Below the pieces are notes generated by a model. The model had not been told where the DNA came from. It was given only the letters and a program-made list of their open reading frames with translations, and ran no database searches. Below, one piece after another: positions 25,330 to 35,583 of a stretch of DNA of 64,000 nt (its first letter is position 1; each line of letters starts with the position of its first letter). Both the position numbers and the translations under genes were made by a program. This stretch comes from Chloroflexota bacterium (GTDB lineage: Bacteria; Chloroflexota; Dehalococcoidia; Bin125), in NCBI GenBank assembly GCA_028874365.1, contig JAPPJZ010000054.1:1-64000 (forward strand), given 5' to 3'.

Positions 25330-25391
25330 CACGCCCAATGACACGCTGGCCAACACGCTGGCCAGGGCTCGTGGTCTGCAGAACGGAATAG
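25326..25391 (+). CDS. possible 21-codon coupling ORF made of 12-bp repeats
   Basis: ATG 25326 overlaps the moxR TGA (ATGA) and opens a 21-codon frame that stops at TAG 25389, three bases before the GTG of the DUF58 gene. Its first part is a 12-bp tandem repeat: units at 25326, 25338 and 25350, with ACACGCTGGCCA perfectly duplicated at 25341-25364. The peptide begins [14 protein letters not shown]. It may relay ribosomes from moxR to the DUF58 gene, or just be a slippage duplication that pushed the two genes apart. Confidence 0.35.
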   Translation: MTRPMTRWPTRWPGLVVCRTE

Positions 25392-25394
25392 ACC

Positions 25395-26855
25395 GTGCGC
25401 GGCCTCGGTAGAGCCTTGACCAGCCCCTTCCGCGTCATGTTTGGCGGGGCATGGCGGGCGACGTTCGGGACGCGCCGATCATTGAGCATCGTGGTCACGT
25501 TGACGATCGTGGCCTTCGCCGTTGGTTTCGCTTCCAACTACTGGCTGCCTCAGCGACTCGGCTACACGCTGCTGTTCGGCATCGCCCTGGCCGGCGCCTG
25601 GACCTGGTCCTCGGGGCAGGGCGTTCGGGTGCGCATGTCGCGTTCGCGGGACCGGGTTCAGGCCGGCGAGTCGATCGTCGAGCGCTTTGAAGTGATCAAC
25701 GATTCGCCCATCCCCAAGCTCTGGCTCGAGGTGGAGGAAGACTCGGACTTGCCGGGCCATACCGCGCAGTTCATCACCAGCTTGGGACGCTTCGGACACC
25801 GCAACTGGCGCTTGCAGACCACCTGTCGCCGGCGCGGCGTCTACAACCTCGGACCGATCACCGTACGCAGTTCCGACCCCTTCGACATTTTCGGCCGTGA
25901 GCTGCGATTTGGGCACCGGCGCGGCCTCGTCGTCTATCCGCAAGCGCTCGAGTTGCCGCGCTACTCGGCTCCCCCGGCCAATCTGCCGGGTGAGGGTCGC
26001 TTTCGACGCCGCACACATTACGTGACGCCCAACGCGTCCGGCATTCGCGACTACGAGCCCGGCGACTCGGTCAACCGGATTCACTGGAAGAGCAGCCTGC
26101 GCACCGGGTCGCTCAAGGTGAAGACGTTCGAACTCGACCCCGCGTCACATCTGTGGGTCATCCTCGACCTCTCCGGCCAGGACCACCTCGGCAGCGGCGA
26201 CGACGCCACGATCGAAAAGGCTGTGACAGTGGCCGCCTCAGTGGTTCGGCTGTTTGTCAATCAGAATCGCTCGGTCGGCCTGATGATGTTCGGTGATCGC
26301 CTCGATGTGATCGAACCGGATCGCGGCTCGCAGCACTTCGGTCGCATGCTGGAGGCACTCGCCGTCGCCCAGCCGGTCGGTACGGTGCCGGTGGCGTCGA
26401 TTCTCTACCAGCAGTCTCGACGCTGGGGTCGACACACGACCGTGATCGTCGTCACAGCCTCCACCGATCCGCGCTGGCAGGGCGCGATTCGCACGCTGAC
26501 CCAGCGAGGGGTCAAAGCGGCCGTCGCGCTGCTCGATCTCGAGTCATGGGGTGGGCGCTCGGGCGCCGCAGCGACGGCCGTGGAGCTACGTGCGCTCGGC
26601 GTGCAAGTCAACGTAGTTCGCAAGGACGACTTCATCCCGGCGGTCATGGTGGGCCAGATTCCCGGCGGTCCAATGGCTTCGGGGGCTGCGGCCCTCGCCG
26701 ACATGCCCGCGAACGTCGCAAACGGTGTCGACGCCACTACGGCACAGGCCAACATGGAGATGGAAGAGGTGCCATCGGCGACCGACTGGACCAGCGACTG
26801 GACCAGCGACGGGGCAAGCGCCGAAGCCGAAGGCGAAGAGACGACCGTGCAATGA
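25395..26855 (+). CDS. DUF58 (VWA-like) membrane protein
   Basis: This 486-residue protein has two N-terminal membrane helices (SIVVTLTIVAFAVGFASNYW and a second near residue 60). A beta-sandwich part follows, then the DUF58 signature PNASGIRDYEPGDSVNRIHWKSSLRTGSLKVKTFE. After it comes a VWA-like fold (LWVILDLSGQDHLG, SVGLMMFGDRL, TTVIVVTASTDPRWQ). DUF58 proteins go with MoxR ATPases. An acidic, threonine/serine-rich C-terminal tail is present. The start is GTG 25395. It ends in an ATGA overlap with the transglutaminase-like gene. Confidence 0.9.
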   Translation: MRGLGRALTSPFRVMFGGAWRATFGTRRSLSIVVTLTIVAFAVGFASNYWLPQRLGYTLLFGIALAGAWTWSSGQGVRVRMSRSRDRVQAGESIVERFEVINDSPIPKLWLEVEEDSDLPGHTAQFITSLGRFGHRNWRLQTTCRRRGVYNLGPITVRSSDPFDIFGRELRFGHRRGLVVYPQALELPRYSAPPANLPGEGRFRRRTHYVTPNASGIRDYEPGDSVNRIHWKSSLRTGSLKVKTFELDPASHLWVILDLSGQDHLGSGDDATIEKAVTVAASVVRLFVNQNRSVGLMMFGDRLDVIEPDRGSQHFGRMLEALAVAQPVGTVPVASILYQQSRRWGRHTTVIVVTASTDPRWQGAIRTLTQRGVKAAVALLDLESWGGRSGAAATAVELRALGVQVNVVRKDDFIPAVMVGQIPGGPMASGAAALADMPANVANGVDATTAQANMEMEEVPSATDWTSDWTSDGASAEAEGEETTVQ

Positions 26856-29707
26856 GCCAACGGCAGTCGTCCTCAGATTCATCGGATCAGTCCGAGACGC
26901 TCGTCGCGCAGGCCGAGCGCCGCTTCTTCGCGCGTCGCTCGTCGGGAGAGACGCTCGTCGTCTCCGGTGAAGAACGCCCACTGACGCTGATCCAGCGTGT
27001 GCTGGAGCTGACGATCACCTTCGGCATCCTGCTCCTGGTCGCGCTGTCGACCGCGAACAGCATCTACATCGCCGGTTGGGTCGCGGAAATGCCCGACTTG
27101 CGGATCACGGCCGCCGCCGGAGTGCTGATCGCGTTGGTCCTCGGACGAGTCCGTCGACTCCGTGCGCCGTTCGCGATGGTCGTCGCCATCATCGTCGGCG
27201 GGTTGATCATTATGGCTCAGGTGACGCAACTGGAGACGCTGGGCGGACAACCTCTCTTCTGGGACCGATTCACGGATTTCGGCTTTCGTTTTCAGGACTG
27301 GTTCAAGCAGGCCTTCAGCGCTGGCTTGACCACTGACAATCTGCCATTCGTCTTCTTCACCGATGTCTTTGTCTTCATCGCTTCGTTCCTCGGCGCATAC
27401 GCCGTCGCGCGCTGGCGCAACGCCTGGGTCGCGATCATCCTGCTTGGCGCTCTGCTGGCGGTCAATGTCTCGTATCTCTCGGACCGCCAGTGGAACCTGT
27501 CCTACGGCTTCTTCCTGACCGGGGCGATGCTGTTGCTGATGCGCGCCTCGCTGCTGCGGCGCATGGATCGCTGGCGGGCACAGGGCTCGGCCTATCCCGA
27601 TTGGATCTCGCTGTCCTTTCTTGGCGCAACCATGATTGCGGTCGTCCTTCTCCTCACACTCTCGCGGGCCCTCCCACGCCCGGACGAGTCCCAGGCGCTC
27701 GAGGACGCTTGGGCAACCATCGCCGAACCGTTTGAGGGCCTCAATGACGACTTCAGGCGCATTTTCAGCGGGATCGACTCTCGTCGTGGGGTGCCGGTGC
27801 ACTCGTTCGACGATTTCCTTGTCCTGCAGGGCGATGTCGATCCGGGCGACGCGATCATCATGCGCGCGGCAGCGACCGAGCCCGGACTGTTGCGCGGTGC
27901 CGCCTACGACGAGTACACCGGACGCGGTTGGCGCCAGTCACCGTCTGTCTCTCGGACGGTTCCAGAGTTGAAACCGATCAGCGGTTCGTTCGCATCCGAC
28001 GAGACCTCGGTTGCGAATGAGGGCACAGTGATGACCAGCGAGTACCTCGACCGCCGCCCGGTGGCAGCGCAGATTTCGGTCGAGAAGTCACCGGCCGTCT
28101 TGTTCTCATTCGGTGCGCCGGTGATTGCCAACAAGGACACCCGCGTCGACACCTTGGCCTCGGTCGACTTCACCGTCGACTTCGCCGATACCGCACGATT
28201 CGCCGGAACCGACCTCGAGCCCGCCCTGGATGCGATCAGCGAACGTATCACCGCCGCGAAGGCTGATTCCGAAGATGAGATTGAAGAACCGTCGCCCGAT
28301 GAGGTCGCATCGTACGTACCGGTTCAGTACACCCTGGTTGACGTCAACATCGATTCGACGACCGGTCAACCAGTCGGGCTGGTGCTGCGCTCGGAACCGG
28401 AAGAGACGGACGTGCTCTCGCTGCGGCCGGCACAGCGTCGTGTGCGGGCGGGGTTTACTTACCAGATCACCGGCACGGTCTCCGGCGCGAACGAGGAAGC
28501 CTTGGCGGGGTCGGGGATGGATTATCCGCTCTGGGTCAGCGAGACCTTCATGCAACTGCCCGAGTACGACGATGAGGAAATCGCCAACTTGACCGCGTTG
28601 CTGGACACAATCGCTCGCAGCTTCAACCTGGGCCCCGACCCGTTGCGCGAAGATGGCGGCTATAACCCGTACGCGATTGCCGCTGCGATTGAAACCTATC
28701 TGCGTTCAGCGCCGGCGGTGGACGAGGACGGTCGGCTCGTGCTCGACGACGATGGAGAGCCTGTACCGCTCTATCCGCTCACTACTGAAATCGAACTGCC
28801 CCCGGCCAAGTCCGACGCCGTCTATTGGTTCCTGTTCGAGAACTTGGAAGACGGGCTGCCAATTGGTGGCTACTACGACTACCACGCCTCGTCGATGGCC
28901 ATCCTGCTGCGCGTTGCGGGGATTCCTGCGCGGATCGCGACCGGATTCGTGCTCAGCGTGAACAACTTCGACGACCGCACGCAGAACTACATCGTCCGCG
29001 GCCACGACGCCTACGCCTGGGTCGAGGTCTATTTCCCCGACTACGGCTGGGTCGACTTCGATCCCACGCCGAGCACTTCGGCCGACGAAGCGTTGGCCTC
29101 GATCGCAGGCGGAGTGAGCGGCGGCCGACGAATCGCCGCGCAACGTCTGAGCACGCCGCGGTTCGACTTGAGACCCGGTATCGGGGGGACCAGCCTGGCC
29201 GATGTCGTGCTCGATGACATCCTGCAGTACCTCGCGGCCGGGACCATACCGGCGGATCCGGACGCGCTCAGGCAGGGACCGAGCAAGTGGTACTGGATGG
29301 GACCGACCATCGCCGGCGCGATTCTGCTCGCACTATTGGTCCTGTTCTGGCTGGGCTGGCAGATCTCCCTGCGTGGTCTGGAGCCGACGGCGCGGCTCTG
29401 GGTATCGGCTTCTCGGCTCGCGCGCTGGATCGGAGTCGGCGCCGAGCCGTCCACTACTCCGCAGGAACATGCCCGCCAGATCGATGAGATGCTGGGACTT
29501 GGCGATCTCGCGGTCGATCTAGCCGACCACTACGCGGCAACCCGTTTTGGCCGCAAGATGCTGAGCGACGAACAGCGCGAGGACACGATCGAGGTCTGGA
29601 AGCGGCTGCGCAACAGCCTGATCCGGCGCGGACTGCGGATTCCGGTCAAACCGGCGCCCGAGATCGACGACGAGATGGAATCTGCCCCCGCGCCTGCCGG
29701 GGACTAG
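26852..29707 (+). CDS. transglutaminase-like membrane protein with Cys-to-Tyr active site
   Basis: The protein (951 residues from ATG 26852, overlapping the DUF58 stop) has a block of membrane helices in residues about 45-270 and a large extracellular-type region. The transglutaminase core reads GGYYDYHASSMAILLRVAGIPARIATGFV, then GHDAYAWVEVYFPDYGWVDFDPTPS. One more membrane helix (about 815-835) precedes a DUF4129-like cytoplasmic tail (TTPQEHARQIDEML...ATRFGRK). Families of this build (TgpA-like) carry Cys in GYC; here the residue is Tyr 675 (TAC instead of TGC), while His 718 and Asp 737 remain. It is the third gene of the MoxR operon. Confidence 0.88.
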   Translation: MSQRQSSSDSSDQSETLVAQAERRFFARRSSGETLVVSGEERPLTLIQRVLELTITFGILLLVALSTANSIYIAGWVAEMPDLRITAAAGVLIALVLGRVRRLRAPFAMVVAIIVGGLIIMAQVTQLETLGGQPLFWDRFTDFGFRFQDWFKQAFSAGLTTDNLPFVFFTDVFVFIASFLGAYAVARWRNAWVAIILLGALLAVNVSYLSDRQWNLSYGFFLTGAMLLLMRASLLRRMDRWRAQGSAYPDWISLSFLGATMIAVVLLLTLSRALPRPDESQALEDAWATIAEPFEGLNDDFRRIFSGIDSRRGVPVHSFDDFLVLQGDVDPGDAIIMRAAATEPGLLRGAAYDEYTGRGWRQSPSVSRTVPELKPISGSFASDETSVANEGTVMTSEYLDRRPVAAQISVEKSPAVLFSFGAPVIANKDTRVDTLASVDFTVDFADTARFAGTDLEPALDAISERITAAKADSEDEIEEPSPDEVASYVPVQYTLVDVNIDSTTGQPVGLVLRSEPEETDVLSLRPAQRRVRAGFTYQITGTVSGANEEALAGSGMDYPLWVSETFMQLPEYDDEEIANLTALLDTIARSFNLGPDPLREDGGYNPYAIAAAIETYLRSAPAVDEDGRLVLDDDGEPVPLYPLTTEIELPPAKSDAVYWFLFENLEDGLPIGGYYDYHASSMAILLRVAGIPARIATGFVLSVNNFDDRTQNYIVRGHDAYAWVEVYFPDYGWVDFDPTPSTSADEALASIAGGVSGGRRIAAQRLSTPRFDLRPGIGGTSLADVVLDDILQYLAAGTIPADPDALRQGPSKWYWMGPTIAGAILLALLVLFWLGWQISLRGLEPTARLWVSASRLARWIGVGAEPSTTPQEHARQIDEMLGLGDLAVDLADHYAATRFGRKMLSDEQREDTIEVWKRLRNSLIRRGLRIPVKPAPEIDDEMESAPAPAGD

Positions 29708-29708
29708 G

Positions 29709-31583
29709 TCACCAGTCGAGCGGGCGCCCCTCGATCTCCAGCCGCCCGGCGGCGAGACGCTCGCCCGGCACCGCTCGCAGCGCGTCGAGCACGGCTAGCG
29801 CTTGCTCGAGACTCGCGTTCTCGAGCGGCAATGCCTCAAGAGCTTCGCGCAGCTCCTGCATCGCCTCTTGCCGCCGATCGACCAACGACTGTTCTTCGGC
29901 GAACGTCGGCGCGACGGGTGTGGAGGCCTGTCCGAAACCAGCTTGTTCATCTCCGCTTTCCCGACCTTCGCCAACCGCCGTCTGGTCGCCACCCGATTCG
30001 CTCGACTCCGACGCCCCCTCGGTGCCAGACGCCGATAGATTGGCGGCCCCCTGCGAGGCCTGAGCTTGCTCTCCGCCATCGCCGGGTTCGTCGGCCGCTT
30101 GCAGCGACGGGTCGTCCTGCAGCGAGGCAAGCAATCCGTTGACGATTTCGAGGTTGATCTTCGCGTCCAGCAGCTCAGGCGTTTCGCGCAATGCCTCGAC
30201 GTAGGCCTGGCGCGCGCCCAGCAAATCGTCGTTCGTCCACCGGTGATTGCCGACGTGGAACCACGCCACGGCCCGAACCCGCGCGTTCTCAGAGCGCAGC
30301 GCTGCCAGGGTCTCGGTTTCCGCTCGCTCGTACTCGTGGAGTTGGTGGAGTGCGCGTCCGGCATTGAGGTGAAGCCTGGAGTCGACGCTGCCTTCCGACC
30401 TCTGCGCCCGCCGCTGTGCGAGTCTCCAGTCCTCGAGCGCTTCGTTGTACTCGGCCGCCTCATAGTGCACGAGACCGTCGCGATTGGCCTGCTCGACTCC
30501 GGGCCCGCTACAACCGCCGACGAGCGCCGCCGAAGCCGCCAGCGCGCCAATGGACGCAAGCCCCAGCCGTCCGCGCACCGACCAACCGAACACCCGCGCC
30601 GCCACCGCCGCCAAGAGGGCGAACACGGCTGCGCCGGCGAACCACTGGAACTGCTCGGCCAGCGACGTCTCCTCGACGACGACTTCGCGCACGAGGTCGA
30701 GGGCGGCCAGGTCGGCGTTCATGCTGCTCATGGAACCCGGCGCGTCCAATTCGATGAAACGGCCGCCGCCGGCGTCCGCTATCCGGCGGAGCCGTCCCGA
30801 GTCCAACCTCGTGACGATCGGCGAACCGGTGCGGATATCGAGCTTGAGCCTCTCGGACAGACCAAGTGGAATGCCTCCGCCGCGCTCAGTGCCCACGCCC
30901 ACGACAAACACCTGCAGACCGAGTGCCCGCACGGTCGAAGCCGCCAGCTCCGCGTCGCCTGTATGTGTCTCACCGTCGCTGACGACGGCAATCGCCCCGT
31001 TGATCCTGCCTGTCCCATCATCCTCTGAAGCCCTCACGACCGTCTCCGCGGCAACCTCGATCGCCGCAGCGATGTTCGATCCCGGGGGGACAAGTGCCTC
31101 GCCGGGTTGCAATGCCTCCAGGACCTGCAAGGCTGCTTCGTGGTCACGGGTCAGCGGGAATCGTAGGAATGCGTCGCCGGCGAAGATCACGAGGCCGACC
31201 CGGTCGCCGCGGCGGCCATCGATCAGGCGGCGAATCTCGGACTTCGCGGCGGTGATACGGCTGACCGGTTGACCGGTTTCCTCGCCCACGTCTTCGGCCG
31301 CCATGCTCAAGGAGACATCGAGGGCGACCACGAGCGAGAAGTCAGAGAGCCCGAGCGTTTGCTCGCCCGTATCCCACATCGGCCGCGATGCAGCGACAGC
31401 GATCAGAGCCAGCGCCAGGACCAGTAGCCCTCTCGATACCGTTACTCCGCCGCGCAGTCCGGCGACCTGAGTGCCGACCATCAGCCGATGCAACCGGCGC
31501 GCTCGCCAGAGCCACCACCACGCGATTCCGACGGCGGGAAACAGCGCCAGTAACGCGAGCATGGGAGGGGAGCCTAGGGACAT
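29709..31583 (-). CDS. BatB-like VWA membrane protein fused to a lipoprotein-like TPR region
   Basis: This 624-residue protein starts with two membrane helices and a VWA domain with the MIDAS motif ALDVSLSM, then VGLVIFAGDAFLRFPLT and AVVSDGETH. A third helix (QFQWFAGAAVFALLAAVAARV) is followed by a signal-like segment, LASIGALAASAALVGGCSG, with a lipobox-like cysteine at residue 358. TPR repeats come next (GLVHYEAAEYNEALEDWRLAQ, HLNAGRALHQLHEYERAETE), then an acidic low-complexity tail. This resembles BatB joined to a BatC-type TPR protein. ATG 31583 shares one base with the BatA stop (TGATG). Confidence 0.85.
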   Translation of the reverse strand: MSLGSPPMLALLALFPAVGIAWWWLWRARRLHRLMVGTQVAGLRGGVTVSRGLLVLALALIAVAASRPMWDTGEQTLGLSDFSLVVALDVSLSMAAEDVGEETGQPVSRITAAKSEIRRLIDGRRGDRVGLVIFAGDAFLRFPLTRDHEAALQVLEALQPGEALVPPGSNIAAAIEVAAETVVRASEDDGTGRINGAIAVVSDGETHTGDAELAASTVRALGLQVFVVGVGTERGGGIPLGLSERLKLDIRTGSPIVTRLDSGRLRRIADAGGGRFIELDAPGSMSSMNADLAALDLVREVVVEETSLAEQFQWFAGAAVFALLAAVAARVFGWSVRGRLGLASIGALAASAALVGGCSGPGVEQANRDGLVHYEAAEYNEALEDWRLAQRRAQRSEGSVDSRLHLNAGRALHQLHEYERAETETLAALRSENARVRAVAWFHVGNHRWTNDDLLGARQAYVEALRETPELLDAKINLEIVNGLLASLQDDPSLQAADEPGDGGEQAQASQGAANLSASGTEGASESSESGGDQTAVGEGRESGDEQAGFGQASTPVAPTFAEEQSLVDRRQEAMQELREALEALPLENASLEQALAVLDALRAVPGERLAAGRLEIEGRPLDW

Positions 31584-32548
31584 CAGGGCATCCTCCGCCA
31601 CCAGGTCGAGCGGAGCGAGACCTCGAGCACGATCAGCAACCCGGCAGCCATCAACAGCCAGGGTGCGAGTTCCTGGGTGGTCAGGAAGATCTCGTCGCCG
31701 ACGCGCTGACGCTCCAGCGCCGAGATGGATTCGTAGGCATCCTCCAGCTCGCCCGCATCGGTCGCGCGGAAGTAGACGCCTCCGGTTTCATCGGCCATGT
31801 AGACGAGCGTGAGTTCGTTGAATCCGACGCCGACCTGCCTCACGTTGGAGGGCAGCCCGATCGTGTACAGACGCACTCCGACGGCGCGCGCGACGGCGGC
31901 GGCCTGGTTGGGCGTGATGTCGGGCACGTTGTTCTCACCGTCGGTCAGCACGACGACGATTCTCGAGGCCGCGTCCGAGCCGCGCAGCAGATCGATCGCC
32001 TCCATCGTGGCGACACCCAGCGCGGTCCCGTCGGGGATCAGACCGCTGCGCACAGAGACCTCGATCATCTCGTCGATCGCGTCGAGGTCAAGCGTGAGTG
32101 GACTGAGCACGAGCGAGCGGCGCTGGAACATGACCAGGCCGATCCGATCGGCGCCGTGCTCCTCGCGCTGCGCGACGAAGTCGCGCGCGACCCGGCGCGC
32201 GGCTTCCATCCGTGTCTCGTCATTGGTCAAGCGCGCGGTCGCCATCGACGATGAGGTGTCAATCACGAGGACGATGTCGATGCCCTCGGCTGGCCGGACG
32301 GCTTCGACGGTGGTCGCCTGGGGCCGAGCCGCCGCGATCACGATCAGGACCAACGCGATCACACGCAGCGTGCCGAGGAAGGGCCAGGCGCGCAATCGAC
32401 GGCTGCCGCGAGCGGTCAGTGGCGGAGCGCCGAAGAGTTGCGGCAAGAGATAGCGCGGGCGCGCGAGGCGCGCTTCGCGTCGAAGCAGCCATAGATACGG
32501 GATGATTGCCGCGAAGAGGGCGAACAGGGCCGGGTCGTCGATTCTCAC
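31583..32548 (-). CDS. BatA-like VWA membrane protein
   Basis: This 321-residue protein has an N-terminal helix (ALFALFAAIIPYLWLLRREARL), a second helix near residue 60, and a VWA domain with MIDAS residues in VLVIDTSSSMATARL and VVLTDGENN. A C-terminal helix (WLLMAAGLLIVLEVSL) anchors it. BatA proteins act with MoxR ATPases at the cell envelope. The start is GTG 32548, overlapping the previous gene's stop (GTGA), and the stop shares one base with the BatB-like start. Confidence 0.92.
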   Translation of the reverse strand: MRIDDPALFALFAAIIPYLWLLRREARLARPRYLLPQLFGAPPLTARGSRRLRAWPFLGTLRVIALVLIVIAAARPQATTVEAVRPAEGIDIVLVIDTSSSMATARLTNDETRMEAARRVARDFVAQREEHGADRIGLVMFQRRSLVLSPLTLDLDAIDEMIEVSVRSGLIPDGTALGVATMEAIDLLRGSDAASRIVVVLTDGENNVPDITPNQAAAVARAVGVRLYTIGLPSNVRQVGVGFNELTLVYMADETGGVYFRATDAGELEDAYESISALERQRVGDEIFLTTQELAPWLLMAAGLLIVLEVSLRSTWWRRMP

Positions 32549-33441
32549 GTTGCGGCTCCGTTGCTGCCCTCGGACCAGATCGCCTCAGCCAGTTGCAGAT
32601 AGCCGCGTAGCCGCTCCTGGGTCGGCTCTTCTCCGCCGAACTGCACACGGTCGCAGGCTTCGAGCAGCCGGGTCGTGCGCAGGACTACGGCCCCCGGCGC
32701 GCCGGCAGCGGCCAGGGCGGGTCCGATCTCGGAGGCCGTCAGCGCTGATGCCGGTAACGACCACTCCGCGGCAATCCGAGCGCGGACTGCGCTCGCCAGC
32801 TGCCTGCACTGCTCGGCCGCCTGGAGCGACTCGTCCAACCCCAGGGCGGCACGCTCGTGAGCGATTCCGGAGGACTCCGGAACGGGGCCGACCGCCGCGG
32901 CCGCGTTTCGTCGCTGGCGGATGAAGCGAGCCAGGATGAACCCAACCGCGATCCCGATGATCGCCACGATCCAGGGCGTGAACGTGCGTTCCTGACCCTC
33001 CAGCAGGTCTGGAGCGGTCAGGGGCCGAGGTGCGGAATCGTCGGTCAACACCGAGGTCACGCTGATAGAAAGCGGGCGCAATGACACGTCTGTCAATGAC
33101 TGGTCGGCGAGCTGTAGTGAAATGCTCGGCAACTCCACCTCGAACGTGCCCGTCGTGAACGACCGGGTCTGGAACACGACGAGCGTCTCTGTAGGGCTGA
33201 TTTCCGTGATTAGCGGCGCCGACGGCTCCATGCCGCCCATTTGCACGACCGCAGTGTCCATCAGCACGCGGTCACCGCTCTCGTGCGTCAACCGAATCCG
33301 GACTTCTACAGGGTCGCCGACGGTCAGTTCGCCGTCCGGCACGATCTGCACTGTCGCGGTCGGCTGTTCCGCTAGTGCCGTGTTCGAGGCAAGGACACCG
33401 ACTGCAATCGCCAGCAGCAGCGCGAGTGACGCGCGGATCAT
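32545..33441 (-). CDS. BatD-like envelope protein
   Basis: This 298-residue protein has a signal peptide (MIRASLALLLAIAVGVLASNTALA), a beta-sandwich exterior region (TATVQIVPDGELTVGDPVEVRIRL, SFTTGTFEVELPSISLQL), a membrane helix near residues 155-172 (TPWIVAIIGIAVGFILARF) and a helical cytoplasmic domain. This is the layout of BatD proteins but shorter. It sits between DUF58 and BatA genes, overlapping both by four bases. Confidence 0.8.
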   Translation of the reverse strand: MIRASLALLLAIAVGVLASNTALAEQPTATVQIVPDGELTVGDPVEVRIRLTHESGDRVLMDTAVVQMGGMEPSAPLITEISPTETLVVFQTRSFTTGTFEVELPSISLQLADQSLTDVSLRPLSISVTSVLTDDSAPRPLTAPDLLEGQERTFTPWIVAIIGIAVGFILARFIRQRRNAAAAVGPVPESSGIAHERAALGLDESLQAAEQCRQLASAVRARIAAEWSLPASALTASEIGPALAAAGAPGAVVLRTTRLLEACDRVQFGGEEPTQERLRGYLQLAEAIWSEGSNGAAT

Positions 33442-34400
33442 TGTCGTCGCCGCCGCTGCCGGAACAGCCCGACGAGGGTCGGAGCCCAGTCGTCGCCGGT
33501 CGTGATCATCACTGCGTCGCAGCCGCAGTGGCGCAGACGGGCCAGCAACTGTTGTCGTTCCGCATCGAGCTCAGCTTCCTGAATCGCGGAGATGCCCTCG
33601 TCCGCGAGCAGCACGTCTCCACGTTCGGAGCCACCCCACTGCACGATTGCGGATTGGGAGGAGGTGGTGAGCGATGTCTCGCGTGGGTCTCGCAGGCAGA
33701 CGGCCACGACATCGTGCCTGCGCGAGAGCTGGGCCAACGCCGGTTCCCAGACGTGATCTGGGTGGGTCATGACGAAGTCGGAGATCACGATCACAACTCC
33801 GCGCTTGCGCATCACGCGTCCGGCATAGCGGAGCGCGCGGGCCAGCTCGGTGCGGCCACGGGCTTCAAGCGTCAGCAGGTCTCGCAGGATCCTGAGGACG
33901 TGACTCGATCCCTTGGCCGGCGGCACGGCGAGCAGCACATCGGTGGCGAATGCTGCGACGCCGACCAGGTCGTTTGCCGAAGCTGCAGCGAGTCCAAGTA
34001 CGCCCGCAATCTCGACCGCACGATCGCGCACCGACGGACCCGAGGCGGCGTAGCCCATCGAGCCGGAGACATCGACTAGGATCAGAATCGTTTGCTCTCG
34101 CTCTTCCACGTATCTCCGCACGACGGGGGAGCGCAGGCGCGCGGTCGCCTTCCAGTCGATCGAGCGGACATCGTCGCCCGGGTTGTAGGGCTGAAGTTCG
34201 GCGAATTCGAGCCCGCGGCCTCGAAATGCGGTGCGGTACTCGCCGGTCATGACGTCGCGCAAGGCACGACGGGCGCGGATCTCAATGTGGCGAACCTGAC
34301 GGCGCACGTCCTCCAGGGTCGGTGCCGATTGGTTCGCATCCGGTACGGGCGGAGCGACCCAATCGCGGAACCGCCGCAACCGCGAGGTGGTTCGGGGCAT
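33438..34400 (-). CDS. DUF58 (VWA-like) protein
   Basis: This 320-residue soluble protein has the DUF58 core GEYRTAFRGRGLEFAELQPYNPGDDVRSIDWKATARLRSPVVRRYVEERE, followed by a VWA fold (ILILVDVSGSMGY, GVVIVISDFVM). Unlike the DUF58 protein at 25395 it has no membrane helices. ATG 34400 is chosen because GGGGAGG lies 7 bases upstream. It follows the MoxR gene by 22 bases and overlaps the BatD-like gene (ATGA). Confidence 0.92.
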   Translation of the reverse strand: MPRTTSRLRRFRDWVAPPVPDANQSAPTLEDVRRQVRHIEIRARRALRDVMTGEYRTAFRGRGLEFAELQPYNPGDDVRSIDWKATARLRSPVVRRYVEEREQTILILVDVSGSMGYAASGPSVRDRAVEIAGVLGLAAASANDLVGVAAFATDVLLAVPPAKGSSHVLRILRDLLTLEARGRTELARALRYAGRVMRKRGVVIVISDFVMTHPDHVWEPALAQLSRRHDVVAVCLRDPRETSLTTSSQSAIVQWGGSERGDVLLADEGISAIQEAELDAERQQLLARLRHCGCDAVMITTGDDWAPTLVGLFRQRRRRQ

Positions 34401-34422
34401 GGTCGGACCTCCCCGGCAAGAC

Positions 34423-35529
<1,107 letters not shown>

Positions 35530-35583
35530 GAGCGCCTACCATTCACGGACAACACGGGACTCGTATCAGAGTGGACGGTGATC

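Noticed and set aside
26546-26851. longer N-terminus of the transglutaminase-like protein
   Set aside because: The upstream frame lies wholly inside the DUF58 gene and is Arg/Gly-rich. ATG 26852 overlaps the DUF58 stop and is followed by a plausible N-terminus.
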